DNA of 64,000 nt from Candidatus Sumerlaeota bacterium. Lineage in GTDB: Bacteria > Sumerlaeota > Sumerlaeia > MWCT01 > JAUWMI01. The position numbers and the translations under genes were made by a program. Shown piece after piece: positions 1 through 8,720 of the stretch. The stretch is from positions 230,258 to 294,257 of the forward strand of contig JAUWMI010000001.1 of NCBI GenBank assembly GCA_030613245.1. Reading direction: 5' to 3'. Each line of letters starts with the position of its first letter. Position 1 is the stretch's first letter. The notes under the pieces were generated by a model that saw nothing but the letters and a program-made list of their open reading frames with translations, did no database searches and was not told the origin of the DNA.

Positions 1-620
1 ACCTGCCCTTTAGGTTGACTCAGCAGGTACTGCTCGAACGCATGGCGCGCCTGCTCGTACTGTTCGAGAAAGAAATGTAGCTCGCCGAGCTTGTAAAAGC
101 CAGTCTGTGCCCATGGACTGTCGGGGTAAGAACTTCCAAGGCGTTGGAGCGCTTGAATTGCCTCCTCGACCTGCGTTTCAAGAAGGGCAATTTGATAGAG
201 AGCTTGCGCGGTGTGCGGCGATTGGGGATAGCGCGTAGCGAACTGCTGAAGGGCCGCCTTGGCTTCGCGCGCTCTGCCGCGTTGAATAAGATCAAGCGCT
301 TCCTCAAATTCGAGCCGTATCTGTTCCTCGGTGATCGGGGCGGCAGGCGTAGCCTCCTCTATTTGCGCAGGGGGAGTCTCCTTTTCTTCCGCAGGAAGCG
401 GGCGTGTTGTAAAAATGTCGCTGAATGTAAGAGACAAGGAAGGCTCAGGGGTGCTCGATGAGTCGGCCTGGGATATTACCTTCTCCTGAGCTGCTCCGTG
501 GGGTTGAGCCTGGAGCTGTTGTGTTCCAATTCCAGGCAAAGCTGCCAGTATCGCTGCGGTTAATAATATGGATACATGAAATGCCATACGTGTTCGGTGA
601 ATGATATGCCAGTGGCGCAT
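1..620 (-). CDS. Exported TPR-type protein (CpoB/YbgF/BamD-like), C-terminus cut by window edge
   Basis: An open reading frame runs from an ATG at 620 to the left edge (206 codons visible), so the C-terminus is missing. The N-terminus has a hydrophobic segment ending near residue 38 (VSILLTAAILAALPG) that fits a signal peptide. A Pro/Glu/Thr-rich linker follows. From about residue 100 there are helical repeats with the tetratricopeptide pattern (ALDLIQRGRAREAKAALQQF, then a second unit built on YPQSPHTAQALYQIA and a third on YPDSPWAQTGFYKLGELHF). The YP-x-SP-x-A spacing resembles the CpoB/YbgF C-terminal TPR domain and the BamD family, which act in the periplasm on cell-envelope coordination. 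It lies downstream of a peptidoglycan amidase on the same strand, which suits an envelope role. The exact family is uncertain. Confidence 0.7.
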   Translation of the reverse strand, partial: MRHWHIIHRTRMAFHVSILLTAAILAALPGIGTQQLQAQPHGAAQEKVISQADSSSTPEPSLSLTFSDIFTTRPLPAEEKETPPAQIEEATPAAPITEEQIRLEFEEALDLIQRGRAREAKAALQQFATRYPQSPHTAQALYQIALLETQVEEAIQALQRLGSSYPDSPWAQTGFYKLGELHFFLEQYEQARHAFEQYLLSQPKGQ

Positions 621-661
621 AGTCGGGAAAGCATCCTTCTGTATTAAAAGGCGAAAGATTT

Positions 662-691
662 TGTAGGGGCACGCCGCGGCGGGCCCCTACA
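662..691. repeat. GTAGGGGC-type palindromic dispersed repeat, copy 1
   Basis: A 9-bp perfect inverted repeat, TGTAGGGGC and GCCCCTACA, encloses a GC-rich core. It contains the TAG stop codon of the amidase gene. The outer arms match the arms of two further copies near 16.5 kb. On RNA it would form a strong hairpin at the end of the amidase message and could act as a terminator or 3' stabiliser, but no T-run follows. Confidence 0.65.
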
Positions 692-2579
692 TGCTTTGTT
701 TGTTCAGATAAGTTACCAGGCCATCATAGATTGCCCGAACGCAAGCACGGTGAAATTCCTCGTCCATGAGCATCATTTCATCAGGGGGATAGGACATGAA
801 GAGTCCCTCAACAAGAACTGCGGGCATTTGATGCGCATGCCGAATCACGGCAAAGTCGAGCTCCACATTGCCAAAGGGATGAAGTGGTGGGTTCATGGCG
901 AGGAGCTTATCGTAAATATCGCGCGACAGTTCGATGGACTGAGGATGATAGTAGTACATGCTGGTACCTTTGGGGCGAAGTGGGTTTGTAGATGATCCGA
1001 TCGAGTTGTTGTGCATGCTTATCAGGAGATCAGCGCGAGCAGCTACAGCGATTTTAACTCTGTCATAGAGATCAACGTCATGGTCATCCGTGCGCGTGAG
1101 AATCACCTGGGCGCCGTTGGTCTCGAGCAATTCTTTCAGATAATAGGAGAGATATAAATTGACGTCCTTTTCGTAGAGTCCAGTCGAGCCGAGTGCTCCC
1201 AGCGCCTCGCCGCCATGCCCTGGATCAATAGCAATGGTCAATCCTTTGACCGGCGAGGCAGGTGCGGCTGCCAGACGCGGGCGATTCTTAATGAATAGAT
1301 ACAGCGTATTCCTTACATAGTGCACCGTGTAGCCCCACTGGCGTGGATTTTTCAGGAAAATCTTCAGACGATATACCCCGTCTTCCGGCTGTTCCCACTG
1401 GAGCTGGTTGATTACTTGATCGTCATGGCGGTTGGTGACCCACCAGGTATTGGAATTGGCACCGTAGATGGTGAGTTCAAGCAGGGGAGGCGTAAGGGTT
1501 TGCCTGACGCAAAACGGCAAGCGCTCCGAGAGACCGATTGAGATTGTAGTGCCTTCGTCTCCCGTAGTTGTGCCGACTGAATTGATGGTGCTGTGCGGAG
1601 GGAGCGTACCTTCAGGCAAAGGAGACACATCGCTTTTGGGGACCCACGCGAATAGATGCTTTGCCAGCTGCACTTTAATCCGATTGCCAACCAGACCAAC
1701 TGCGGACAGACGTACCCCTTCGGGCACATTGCCCAGTCTGGCCCTACCTTTTGGGGTAGTATAAAGAGGTGTAAATGCTTCTTCCACCTGGACAACGGAT
1801 GGTTGCCCCCGCCGTTCCACGGTGAACTTTCCCTTGGCCTCCTGGCTTATGGTTTCGGCTTTGCGTTTTGGATCTTTATCGGACAGGAAGATTACGATTG
1901 TGGCGTCTCGAAACCGGTCAAGTGGTTGGACAATGTAGCTTCCTTCATAGATGCCGCCGATATTGTTTGTCTCAGACGACGGTTTTTCGGGCATCGGATG
2001 CTTGATTTTTCGCCTGCCAATGCGGAAGTGGACTTCTTGTCCTGCACTACCCTTGCATCGCACCGCGAGTATATCTCCTGGACGCAGCACCAGATTCTCT
2101 TGCGGTTCAAGAGGAACTTCCGGATCGAAATTTAAGGGATAAGAGGAAAGGGTTTTGGGGCTTGGTTTGCGAATGACTGTGACATGAGCCGCTGTTGACC
2201 CGGTGTCTGATGAGGCGGTAAAAGTGAAGGAATTTTCTCCTTCTTTCAGGGGCAGGAGCCCTGCAAATGCGCCGGAAGGGAAAACACGCACCGGTTTTTC
2301 GTTGATGCGGACTGTGGCCTCGGGATCGGTCACTCCGGCATAGCGAATTCGCTCGGCCTGTATCTTAGTTTTGTTCTTGGGGTAGATTAGCAGGAAGTTT
2401 GGGCCTTCCCAGTTTCTGGTGAGCTTCGCCTTTTCAAACAGGCGGCTCGTTAACGGTTGTGCAAGAGGATCATCCGATACGGTTTCGTTGGCGGCAGCCG
2501 ATGCCAGAGGAGCTACGGCAAGTAACAACAGGGTGCTGATAAATAGTACAACGCGAGCGCATAGCTTGTACGTGTCCAT
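687..2579 (-). CDS. N-acetylmuramoyl-L-alanine amidase (Amidase_3), secreted, 630 aa
   Basis: Cleaves the amide bond between MurNAc and the stem peptide of peptidoglycan in the periplasm. Residues 1-30 are a signal peptide. Residues 60-140 look like an Ig-type beta domain, 265-320 like a bacterial SH3 domain, and 340-435 like an AMIN-type beta domain. The zinc amidase catalytic domain occupies 445-628. The expected metal ligands are visible: H455 in DPGHGG, E470 in YEKDVNL and H523 in SMHNN. The catalytic glutamate E591 lies in AVLVEG. The protein is longer than plain AmiC because of the extra beta domains. It follows the ftsH terminator and so probably has its own promoter in the 80 bp upstream. 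Its stop codon sits inside a palindromic repeat. Function is confident, subfamily less so. Confidence 0.93.
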   Translation of the reverse strand: MDTYKLCARVVLFISTLLLLAVAPLASAAANETVSDDPLAQPLTSRLFEKAKLTRNWEGPNFLLIYPKNKTKIQAERIRYAGVTDPEATVRINEKPVRVFPSGAFAGLLPLKEGENSFTFTASSDTGSTAAHVTVIRKPSPKTLSSYPLNFDPEVPLEPQENLVLRPGDILAVRCKGSAGQEVHFRIGRRKIKHPMPEKPSSETNNIGGIYEGSYIVQPLDRFRDATIVIFLSDKDPKRKAETISQEAKGKFTVERRGQPSVVQVEEAFTPLYTTPKGRARLGNVPEGVRLSAVGLVGNRIKVQLAKHLFAWVPKSDVSPLPEGTLPPHSTINSVGTTTGDEGTTISIGLSERLPFCVRQTLTPPLLELTIYGANSNTWWVTNRHDDQVINQLQWEQPEDGVYRLKIFLKNPRQWGYTVHYVRNTLYLFIKNRPRLAAAPASPVKGLTIAIDPGHGGEALGALGSTGLYEKDVNLYLSYYLKELLETNGAQVILTRTDDHDVDLYDRVKIAVAARADLLISMHNNSIGSSTNPLRPKGTSMYYYHPQSIELSRDIYDKLLAMNPPLHPFGNVELDFAVIRHAHQMPAVLVEGLFMSYPPDEMMLMDEEFHRACVRAIYDGLVTYLNKQSM

Positions 2580-2661
2580 GTGTGCTTATCCCTTCTATCT
2601 GCATAGTGACGCAAGACAACCTTGAGGAATCAGACTCTCAACTGTGTTCCAGCACAATAAA

Positions 2662-2687
2662 AAAAGGTGAATCTGAATTCACCTTTT
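2662..2687 (-). terminator. Rho-independent terminator after ftsH
   Basis: An 11-bp perfect stem (AAAAGGTGAAT with ATTCACCTTTT) encloses a 4-nt loop, CTGA. It lies 41-67 bp past the ftsH stop. Read on the minus strand, the stem runs directly into a run of seven T. The A-tract on the other side would also allow weak plus-strand termination. Confidence 0.8.
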
Positions 2688-2728
2688 GTTTACAGGCGTG
2701 GTGTTTTTCTCCAGGTGGTTGTGATGCA

Positions 2729-4669
2729 CTATGGGGTAATTTCTTTCGGCCGATCAATAGGAATATCGCCCACCTTTGGAGGTATGACTTTTGGCGATGG
2801 TTCGGGTTCTTTGGTCTTTTCTTCTTCCGTCGCGGGAGCAGGCGCTTTAAAGACAGGCGGGAGCTCCTTTCCTTCAATGAGGAGATCCAGCTCGTGACCG
2901 TCTAAGGTCTCACGTTCCATCAATATATGTGCGATCTTTTCTAGCAGCTCCTTGTTATCGTTGAGAATTTTCAGAGCCGTTTGATGAGCCTCATCAATAA
3001 AAGCTTTGACCTCTTCGTCAATCTGAGTGGCAGTGGCTTCGCTGAAATTGCGCTCGCGCGTCATCTCTTTACCCAGGAAGACCTGCCCCGAGGGTTCCCC
3101 AAAGGTACGCGGGCCAAGCTTCTCACTCATCCCGAATTCGCAAATCATTTTATGGGCCAGATTCGTTGCCTTTTGCAAGTCGTTCCCCGCGCCGGTTGTG
3201 AATTCTCCCGACGTAATCTCTTCGGCTGCGCGTCCACCAAGAAGATAGATCATATAGGTTTTCAATTGGCGTCTGGTCTGGGTGTGGCGTTCCTCGCCAG
3301 GCAGGATGCTGGTAGCGCCCAGGGCGCGGCCGCGGGGAATAATGGTGACTTTATGCACTGGATCTGCCTCGGGCATGAATTTAGCACAAAGCGCGTGGCC
3401 AAGCTCGTGATAGGCTGTGGTTATCTTCTCCCTTTCGCTGAGAACCAGACTACGCCGCTCTGGACCCATCACGACGCGGTCTTTTGCCTCTTCCAGGTCG
3501 TTTTGCTCAACGTGTTGCTTATTCAGCCTTGCTGCCAGTAGAGCCGCCTCATTTACCAAATTCTCCAGATCGGCACCTGAAAAACCCGGTGTCGACCGCG
3601 CAATGGTCTCCAAGTTGGCATCTTTCGATAGCTTGATGTTCCTTGTGTGCACCAGGAGGATCTGTTCTCGCCCTTTCACATCCGGGAAATCTACGGTGAT
3701 CTGGCGATCGAACCGGCCAGGACGCAGAAGCGCGGGATCTAGCACGTCAGGCCTGTTGGTCGCAGCAATCAGGATTACACCCTCATTTGGATTGAAGCCG
3801 TCCATTTCCACTAGCAGTTGGTTCAACGTCTGCTCGCGCTCGTCGTGCCCTCCGCCAATGCCAGCAAACCGGTGGCGGCCAACTGCATCGATTTCGTCAA
3901 TGAAGATTAGACAGGGCTTTGCTTTTTTCCCCTGTTCGAATAAATCACGAACCCGCGATGCGCCTACGCCGACAAACATCTCCACGAAATGCGAGCCACT
4001 TTCCGAGAAAAACGGGACATTAGCCTCGCCAGCCACGGCCCGCGCCAGCAATGTTTTGCCCGTTCCGGGTGGTCCATATAGCAGCACACCTTTGGGAATC
4101 TTGCCTCCCAGGCGCGAAAACTTCTTCGGGTCTTTCAAGAATTCCACTATTTCCTGCAGTTCTTCCTTTGCCTCGTCTACACCTGCTACATCCTCAAATG
4201 TCACTTTGACCTGGCCTTCGTTGATTATCTTCGCGCGTGACCGGCCGAATGACATTGCCTTGCTACCACCACTTTGAAGCTGGCGTACAAGCAGAAACCA
4301 GAGTCCTATGAATAAAACCACGGGAAGCAGGAAGGAGAAGAGCATTTGTTGAAAGAGTGTGGACTGTGGTTTCGGGCTGTAATCCACATTACTTTCCACC
4401 ATCCAGTTGAGAATCACCTCACTCTGTCCCTCCAGATAATCAGACACAAAACGCTGCTGCTGGTTATTCTCGTCCCAGTAGGTGCCCTCGATGCGTCCCC
4501 CTTTGTCCACCACCTTTTCTATTTTGTTGGCTTTAGCCAGCTGATGAACAGTGACAATGTTGATCTGCTGTGGAGTTTCCTTCTCCCTAAGATGCACATA
4601 GATGAGAGCAATCGCGAGGAAAGCGACGATCCAGAACGTTGCTGATTTAAGTCCAGCCATATGGAGCAT
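2729..4669 (-). CDS. ftsH: ATP-dependent zinc metalloprotease FtsH, 646 aa
   Basis: Membrane-anchored AAA+ protease that degrades misfolded and short-lived membrane and cytosolic proteins. Transmembrane segments at about 10-26 and 108-128 flank a periplasmic domain. The AAA module shows Walker A GPPGTGKT (199-206), pore loop FVEMFVG (228-234), Walker B LIFIDE (254-259) and the second region of homology with [19 protein letters not shown]. The protease zinc site is HELGH at 421-425, and the third ligand region GAGNDLQ is present. The C-terminal tail is Pro/Glu/Lys-rich. Length is normal for the family. The start at 4669 has only a weak purine stretch upstream; an in-frame ATG at 4660 (MAGLKS) is possible. 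It is transcribed alone and ends at the terminator at 2662-2687. Confidence 0.97.
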   Translation of the reverse strand: MLHMAGLKSATFWIVAFLAIALIYVHLREKETPQQINIVTVHQLAKANKIEKVVDKGGRIEGTYWDENNQQQRFVSDYLEGQSEVILNWMVESNVDYSPKPQSTLFQQMLFSFLLPVVLFIGLWFLLVRQLQSGGSKAMSFGRSRAKIINEGQVKVTFEDVAGVDEAKEELQEIVEFLKDPKKFSRLGGKIPKGVLLYGPPGTGKTLLARAVAGEANVPFFSESGSHFVEMFVGVGASRVRDLFEQGKKAKPCLIFIDEIDAVGRHRFAGIGGGHDEREQTLNQLLVEMDGFNPNEGVILIAATNRPDVLDPALLRPGRFDRQITVDFPDVKGREQILLVHTRNIKLSKDANLETIARSTPGFSGADLENLVNEAALLAARLNKQHVEQNDLEEAKDRVVMGPERRSLVLSEREKITTAYHELGHALCAKFMPEADPVHKVTIIPRGRALGATSILPGEERHTQTRRQLKTYMIYLLGGRAAEEITSGEFTTGAGNDLQKATNLAHKMICEFGMSEKLGPRTFGEPSGQVFLGKEMTRERNFSEATATQIDEEVKAFIDEAHQTALKILNDNKELLEKIAHILMERETLDGHELDLLIEGKELPPVFKAPAPATEEEKTKEPEPSPKVIPPKVGDIPIDRPKEITP

Positions 4670-4845
4670 AGCTCTTTTCTTAATGATGGGGTATTATAAA
4701 GCCCACCCTACATGGTCTGCGCAGGATACCTTACGCTTGTAGCTCGCACCATTTCCCGATGCGAAAGGGAAATTCTGTGTGCCTGTACCTTTCACCCTAT
4801 TATCTAGTTTATAGTATAGGTCGGGCGGAGGGAGAGTCAAGTGTT

Positions 4846-5619
4846 TTAGCTCTTCTTAGCAAGGCCTATTAGCGACACCCCGAACGGGAAGTTCAAGTGT
4901 TTCAATAGCCACGCCTCGAGGACAAGAATGCGAATCAGCAGGCTGTTGAGGAGGCGAGGCAATGGAATCAGGTGCGTTTTGGGCCTTTCGTTGCTCCGCA
5001 AGAGCCTTTGCAATTTGCGAAAGACGACGATGGGGAGATACGTTACGGTGATTGCATAGGTAAGTTTCAGTGGAGCAAAATGACTGTCCTGGAACAGGGC
5101 GGCAAAGGTCTTCTTGGAATAGCGCCGAAAATGGTGTAAGGCTTCGTCGTGCTCACTCCATAAATACTGATGCGCGGGAACGGACAGACAGATGTAGCCA
5201 CCCGGCTTGCAGATTCGATAGAACTCCTTCATCAGGCGCTTGTCATCGTTAATGTGTTCGAGCAGATCAAGAGCCAGGATCAGATCGCAGCTAGCGTCCG
5301 CAATCGGCAGCTGATCTGTGTCTGCTTGAATCAGGGAGCTCAACCCACGCTCTTTGCAGTAGCGCAATGCTTTGGCCGAAAGATCCAGCCCAACAGGCTT
5401 ACTATAGGAGTTGAGCATTTCGAGAATGAGGCCGGTACCACACCCTGCATCCAGACACACGCCTTCTGTCTTGAGCAAAGGCGTGAATTTCGTAAGGAGG
5501 GAGAAAATAATGGCCTTGCGCCCCTGAAACCACCAGTAGGAATTCTCCAGATGATACATCTTTTCATATTCTTCAATGTTCATGAGCCAAACCGTAGTCA
5601 GATGGATATCTGCCTGCAT
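4846..5619 (-). CDS. Class I SAM-dependent methyltransferase (Methyltransf_11 type), 257 aa
   Basis: A soluble Rossmann-fold methyltransferase. Motif I is CLDAGCGTGLILEML, followed by the acidic GLDLSAKAL, the post-motif QADTDQLPIADASCDLILALDLLEHI, and the KPGGYICLSVP strand. All are typical of the UbiE/COQ5-like small-molecule group. The NSYWWFQGRK segment near the N-terminus is common in methyltransferases found next to polysaccharide or lipid-linked sugar genes. The C-terminus carries a hydrophobic, basic helix (LLIRILVLEAWLLKHLNFPFGVSLIGLAKKS) that may touch the membrane. Start at 5619 or the in-frame ATG at 5583 (MNIEEYEKMYHLENSYWWF); neither has a clear ribosome site, and the shorter form fits family starts better. 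Substrate unknown. Confidence 0.85.
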   Translation of the reverse strand: MQADIHLTTVWLMNIEEYEKMYHLENSYWWFQGRKAIIFSLLTKFTPLLKTEGVCLDAGCGTGLILEMLNSYSKPVGLDLSAKALRYCKERGLSSLIQADTDQLPIADASCDLILALDLLEHINDDKRLMKEFYRICKPGGYICLSVPAHQYLWSEHDEALHHFRRYSKKTFAALFQDSHFAPLKLTYAITVTYLPIVVFRKLQRLLRSNERPKTHLIPLPRLLNSLLIRILVLEAWLLKHLNFPFGVSLIGLAKKS

Positions 5620-5810
5620 CCCAAAGTGCCGGCCTGTGATGTGTGGCCAGATCCTCAGGGAAAGTGGTAATGCCCTCCATTCATTAGGTCCTTCGCGTCT
5701 GTCATCTGTGTCCTTTGGGCCGCGGGACTAAAATCCAACAGTAGTATATGGTTGATTTTTCAATTTTGGGCCTTTGTGAAATGAGTTACCGTTTTCAGAG
5801 AAAAGATAAT

Positions 5811-6052
5811 CCCCCTCACCTTGAGCCTCTCCCCCCAGGGAAGAGGAAAAACACAAATGAGGTTAAGTTTTCTCTCAAGACCCGTCGCTCTCCCCAGTGA
5901 GGAGAGGAAAAACACTGAGCAGACTGCTGTTCATTTTCGCGCAGCTAAATCATGACAGACAAAATCACTGACATTCGTCAGGAGATTATATTCCACCAGA
6001 CGGATAACCCTACTTCCCTCTCCCCTGGGGGGAGAGGGATAGGGTGAGGGGG
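5811..6052. repeat. Inverted pair of CCCCCTCACC...CTCTCCCC repeats in a 684-bp intergenic region
   Basis: The gene-free stretch 5620-6303 holds two long, near-identical inverted arms. The left arm at 5811-5846 starts CCCCCTCACC and continues CCTCTCCCCCCAGGG. The right arm at 6016-6052 is its reverse complement, ending GGGTGAGGGGG. Between them (5889-5918) is a third partial unit, CTCTCCCCAGTGAGGAGAGG, followed by the same AAAAACAC tail seen after the left arm. Each arm is itself palindromic (CTCTCCCC and GGGGAGAG). This type of CCCTCACCC/CTCTCCCC repeat is familiar from many bacterial genomes. No coding sequence is evident in the rest of the region. Confidence 0.75.
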
Positions 6053-6303
6053 CTACAAGAACAGATTGTTATGAACGCAATCCTCTCTGCAAAAGCCTAA
6101 GAAACCTGTTTTCCCTATGTGATTCGATCGCTATTTTGCTAACCTATCCAACAAAGAGCCTTAGGGAGAAACCTGATTCCGGAAGTAATCAGGCTTAATG
6201 AGCAATGCATTGACAGGCTTATCGGGCTTTCGTATATAAAAAGTGTGTGCTGAATGTTTCAATCATCTGAGCTGGTCAGAATTAAGAGGGACGAGATCGC
6301 CTG

Positions 6304-7155
6304 ATGGATATTCTGTTTCTGGGTACCGGTGCAGCAGAGGGTTTTCCAAATCCGTTTTGCGAGTGCCCGAGCTGTAGGGCAGCGCGACGCGAAAAGGGTT
6401 CAGCCCTGCGAGGCAACAGCGCCCTGCTGATTAATGGCGATCTGCTGATTGACGTGGGGCCGAGCGTCCTGGCCAATGCTACCCGCTTCGGCGTTTCTCT
6501 GGCCGCGGTACACACCGTATTGTTGACCCACCCGCATCCGGATCATCTCTATGCGCCAAGCTTCAGGGCGCGGCGCTACGTAGCTAAGACCCGTCTGCCT
6601 TTGTTGCACATTTATGGCGCTGCCCCAACCATGCGGAAGCTTACAGGCGGTCTGAAGGCACTTCAACACCGAAGAACGACTCTACAACAGATTGCCCATC
6701 TTTATCGACTCCGCTTTCATACCGTGCGTCCGTTCCAGAGCTGGCGCCGCCGGCAGTATCGTATCACCACGTTTTTGGCCAACCACCAGAACGATCGCTT
6801 TGTGCCATTGCTCTTCGGCATTGCCGAGCGTCATACTCATCTACTTTATGCTTGCGACACCATGCTTTTACCAGAGGAAACCTGGAAGGCGCTGCGTCGC
6901 CATCGGTTTGACGCAATCATACTGGACGAAGCTACCGGATTTCAGGATCAGCAGGTGAATATTGATCATTTGAACATGGAAAATTTTCTTGCTCATCATC
7001 GGCGCTTTACCACGGAAAGAATCCTGAAGCCCGGCGGATTGTTCTTTGCAAATCACCTTGCACATTTTGGGAATCCCGCGCATAGGGAATTGACGCGATA
7101 TCTCCGACGTCACAATATTCGTGTCGCGTATGACGGGTTGCGCGTACGACTCTAA
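6304..7155 (+). CDS. Metallo-beta-lactamase-fold phosphodiesterase, PhnP-like, 283 aa
   Basis: Probable metal-dependent phosphodiesterase of the PhnP/RNase Z-like group. In PhnP the role is hydrolysis of cyclic phosphodiesters such as ribose 1,2-cyclic phosphate. The N-terminal strand MDILFLGTGAAEG is typical. The CxCxxC structural zinc motif that marks PhnP is present as CECPSC (C19, C21, C24). The catalytic metal motif HxHxDH is HPHPDH (H76, H78, D80, H81). Later histidines include HLNMENF and the HLAHFGNPAHREL C-terminus. There is no phn operon nearby, so the substrate cannot be assumed; coenzyme PqqB or a tRNase-like role are alternatives. It is followed after 19 bp by a glycosyltransferase and may be cotranscribed with it. 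Confidence 0.82.
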   Translation: MDILFLGTGAAEGFPNPFCECPSCRAARREKGSALRGNSALLINGDLLIDVGPSVLANATRFGVSLAAVHTVLLTHPHPDHLYAPSFRARRYVAKTRLPLLHIYGAAPTMRKLTGGLKALQHRRTTLQQIAHLYRLRFHTVRPFQSWRRRQYRITTFLANHQNDRFVPLLFGIAERHTHLLYACDTMLLPEETWKALRRHRFDAIILDEATGFQDQQVNIDHLNMENFLAHHRRFTTERILKPGGLFFANHLAHFGNPAHRELTRYLRRHNIRVAYDGLRVRL

Positions 7156-7174
7156 AAATAAAGTGTAGTTGCTT

Positions 7175-8005
7175 ATGAATCGAATCAGTGTGATCATTCC
7201 GACGTACAATCGTGCTGATGGGGTTGTGGCAGCGCTCGGATCGGTACTGGCGCAGACGCAACCCCCAGACGAGGTGATTATCGTAGACGATGGCTCCAAT
7301 GACAATACGTCCGAGCGTCTCGCACCCTACCGTGAACGTATTCATTACGTGTTCCAGCCGAATCGAGGCCCTGCAAGCGCCCGCAACAGGGGCGTCCAGC
7401 ATGCCTCAGGTGAGCTGGTCGCCTTCCTCGATTCTGACGATCTCTGGCTTCCGAAGAAACTCGAACGTCAGCTCGCTGCCTTCGCCAATGACCCTGCTCT
7501 TCGCATCTGCCATACGAATGAAATCTGGATTCGCAACGGCGTGCGTGTCAACCCGATGAAGAAACATCAGAAATATGGAGGGCATATCTTTGAAAAGGTC
7601 TTACCACTCTGTATCGTGAGTCCGTCCTCGATAATGATGACACGCCAACTCCTGAACGAAATGGGTGGGTTTGACGGGTCGCTGCCAGCGTGCGAAGACT
7701 ACGACTTATGGCTGCGGGTGCTGTGCCGCTATCCTATTGCTTACATCGAAGAGCCACTTGTCATAAAACACGGCGGCCATGCTGATCAGCTCTCCCGTAC
7801 TATCAAAGGATTGGATCAATACCGAATTCGTGCATTGGAAAAGCTGCTGGCGAGCGGAATCCTTACACCTGAACAGTACCGGCTAGCGCTGGATGAGCTC
7901 ACGCGAAAGTGCAAGATTTATGGAGCCGGTTGCGTGAAGCATGGCAAGCCTGAGGAGGGTAATTACTATCTGCGTCTGCCCTCAAAATATGCGACGGTGG
8001 CGTGA
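7175..8005 (+). CDS. Family 2 glycosyltransferase, 276 aa
   Basis: A GT-A fold inverting glycosyltransferase using a nucleotide sugar. The N-terminus ISVIIPTYNRADGVVAALGSVLAQT followed by DEVIIVDDGSNDNT is the diagnostic GT2 start. The metal-binding DxD-type motif is FLDSDDLW. The acceptor-side ED motif is in ACEDYDLWLRVL. There are no transmembrane segments, so it is probably cytosolic or peripheral. The ATG at 7175 is preferred over a TTG two codons upstream. It starts 19 bp after the PhnP-like gene. Acceptor unknown; cell-surface polysaccharide or glycoprotein synthesis is the usual context. Confidence 0.9.
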   Translation: MNRISVIIPTYNRADGVVAALGSVLAQTQPPDEVIIVDDGSNDNTSERLAPYRERIHYVFQPNRGPASARNRGVQHASGELVAFLDSDDLWLPKKLERQLAAFANDPALRICHTNEIWIRNGVRVNPMKKHQKYGGHIFEKVLPLCIVSPSSIMMTRQLLNEMGGFDGSLPACEDYDLWLRVLCRYPIAYIEEPLVIKHGGHADQLSRTIKGLDQYRIRALEKLLASGILTPEQYRLALDELTRKCKIYGAGCVKHGKPEEGNYYLRLPSKYATVA

Positions 8006-8099
8006 TAATTCGGAATAACGCCGGGCGGGGGATGCCTTACGCACGCCCTAGCCGCGCAGACGCAGCCGATTTCCAGAATTAAACAAGGAGACAACTGTC

Positions 8100-8516
8100 A
8101 TGAGCCAAACGATTCGTTTCGGAGTGTCACTTGAAGAGTCATTGCTCCGACAATTTGATCGCTTTATTGTGGAACACCGGTATCCTAGCCGCTCTGAAGC
8201 CATTCGCGATCTGATTCGCGAGAGGCTGGTCTCGCGTGAGTGGGCCGTCGGCAAAGAGATCGTGGGCACCGTCACTGTCGTGTATAATCATCATGTGCCA
8301 GGGCTGAATGCGCGTCTCACCGATCTGCAACACCACTTTTGCGGCTCGATCATCTCAACGCTCCATGTGCATCTGGATCGCGACAACTGTCTGGAGGTGC
8401 TGGTCGTGCGTGGCAAGAGCAGGGAGGTGCGCATGCTGGCCGAGCGCTTGCAAAGCGTGCGCGGCGTGAAGCACTCAACCTTTACCATGACCACGACCGG
8501 CCGAGCACTGCGCTGA
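8100..8516 (+). CDS. nikR: Nickel-responsive ribbon-helix-helix regulator NikR, 138 aa
   Basis: A nickel-sensing transcriptional repressor. The N-terminal ribbon-helix-helix DNA-binding region is TIRFGVSLEESLLRQFDRFIVEH followed by RSEAIRDLIRERL (to about residue 42). The C-terminal ACT-like metal domain has the nickel ligand set expected for NikR: H78 or H79 in LQHHF, H89 and H91 in LHVHLD, and C97 in DNCLEV. Length matches the family. A good ribosome site (AAGGAGA) lies 9 bp before the ATG. It stands directly upstream of genes for a nickel/cobalt ECF transporter on the same strand, which argues that the transporter moves nickel and that NikR controls it. Confidence 0.95.
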   Translation: MSQTIRFGVSLEESLLRQFDRFIVEHRYPSRSEAIRDLIRERLVSREWAVGKEIVGTVTVVYNHHVPGLNARLTDLQHHFCGSIISTLHVHLDRDNCLEVLVVRGKSREVRMLAERLQSVRGVKHSTFTMTTTGRALR

Positions 8517-8528
8517 GAATAATTTCTA

Positions 8529-8599
8529 TTGACAAATTGGCTGAGAAGGCTTTTTTTATTAGTATTGCGTGTTACTTTTCATCAATAGATGTTACTAAT
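8529..8599 (+). promoter_or_regulatory. Candidate promoter/operator region between nikR and the nickel transporter
   Basis: The 204-bp gap between nikR and nikMN contains a consensus-like TTGACA at 8529-8534, though no good -10 box stands at 17 bp. A 7-bp inverted pair, ATTAGTA (8558-8564) and TACTAAT (8593-8599), encloses two direct TGTTAC elements (GTGTTAC at 8569-8575, GATGTTAC at 8588-8595). GTGTTAC resembles reported NikR half-sites outside enterics, but the right half is not its reverse complement. Treat this as a candidate NikR operator only. Confidence 0.25.
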
Positions 8600-8720
8600 T
8601 TTGGAAAAATTTTTCTTCTCCCTCTTGCTCACTGCTCAACATAAGCGCAGCTTGTAGCGCAAAACGCGGCAGCAGAGATTTCGGGCTTTGATGCCGAGGA
8701 GAGAGAATCAGAGGCTACCA

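Noticed and set aside
3417..4277. 286-codon plus-strand frame inside ftsH
   Set aside because: It is the antisense shadow of a highly conserved gene and its Ser/Arg-rich composition is typical of such shadows.
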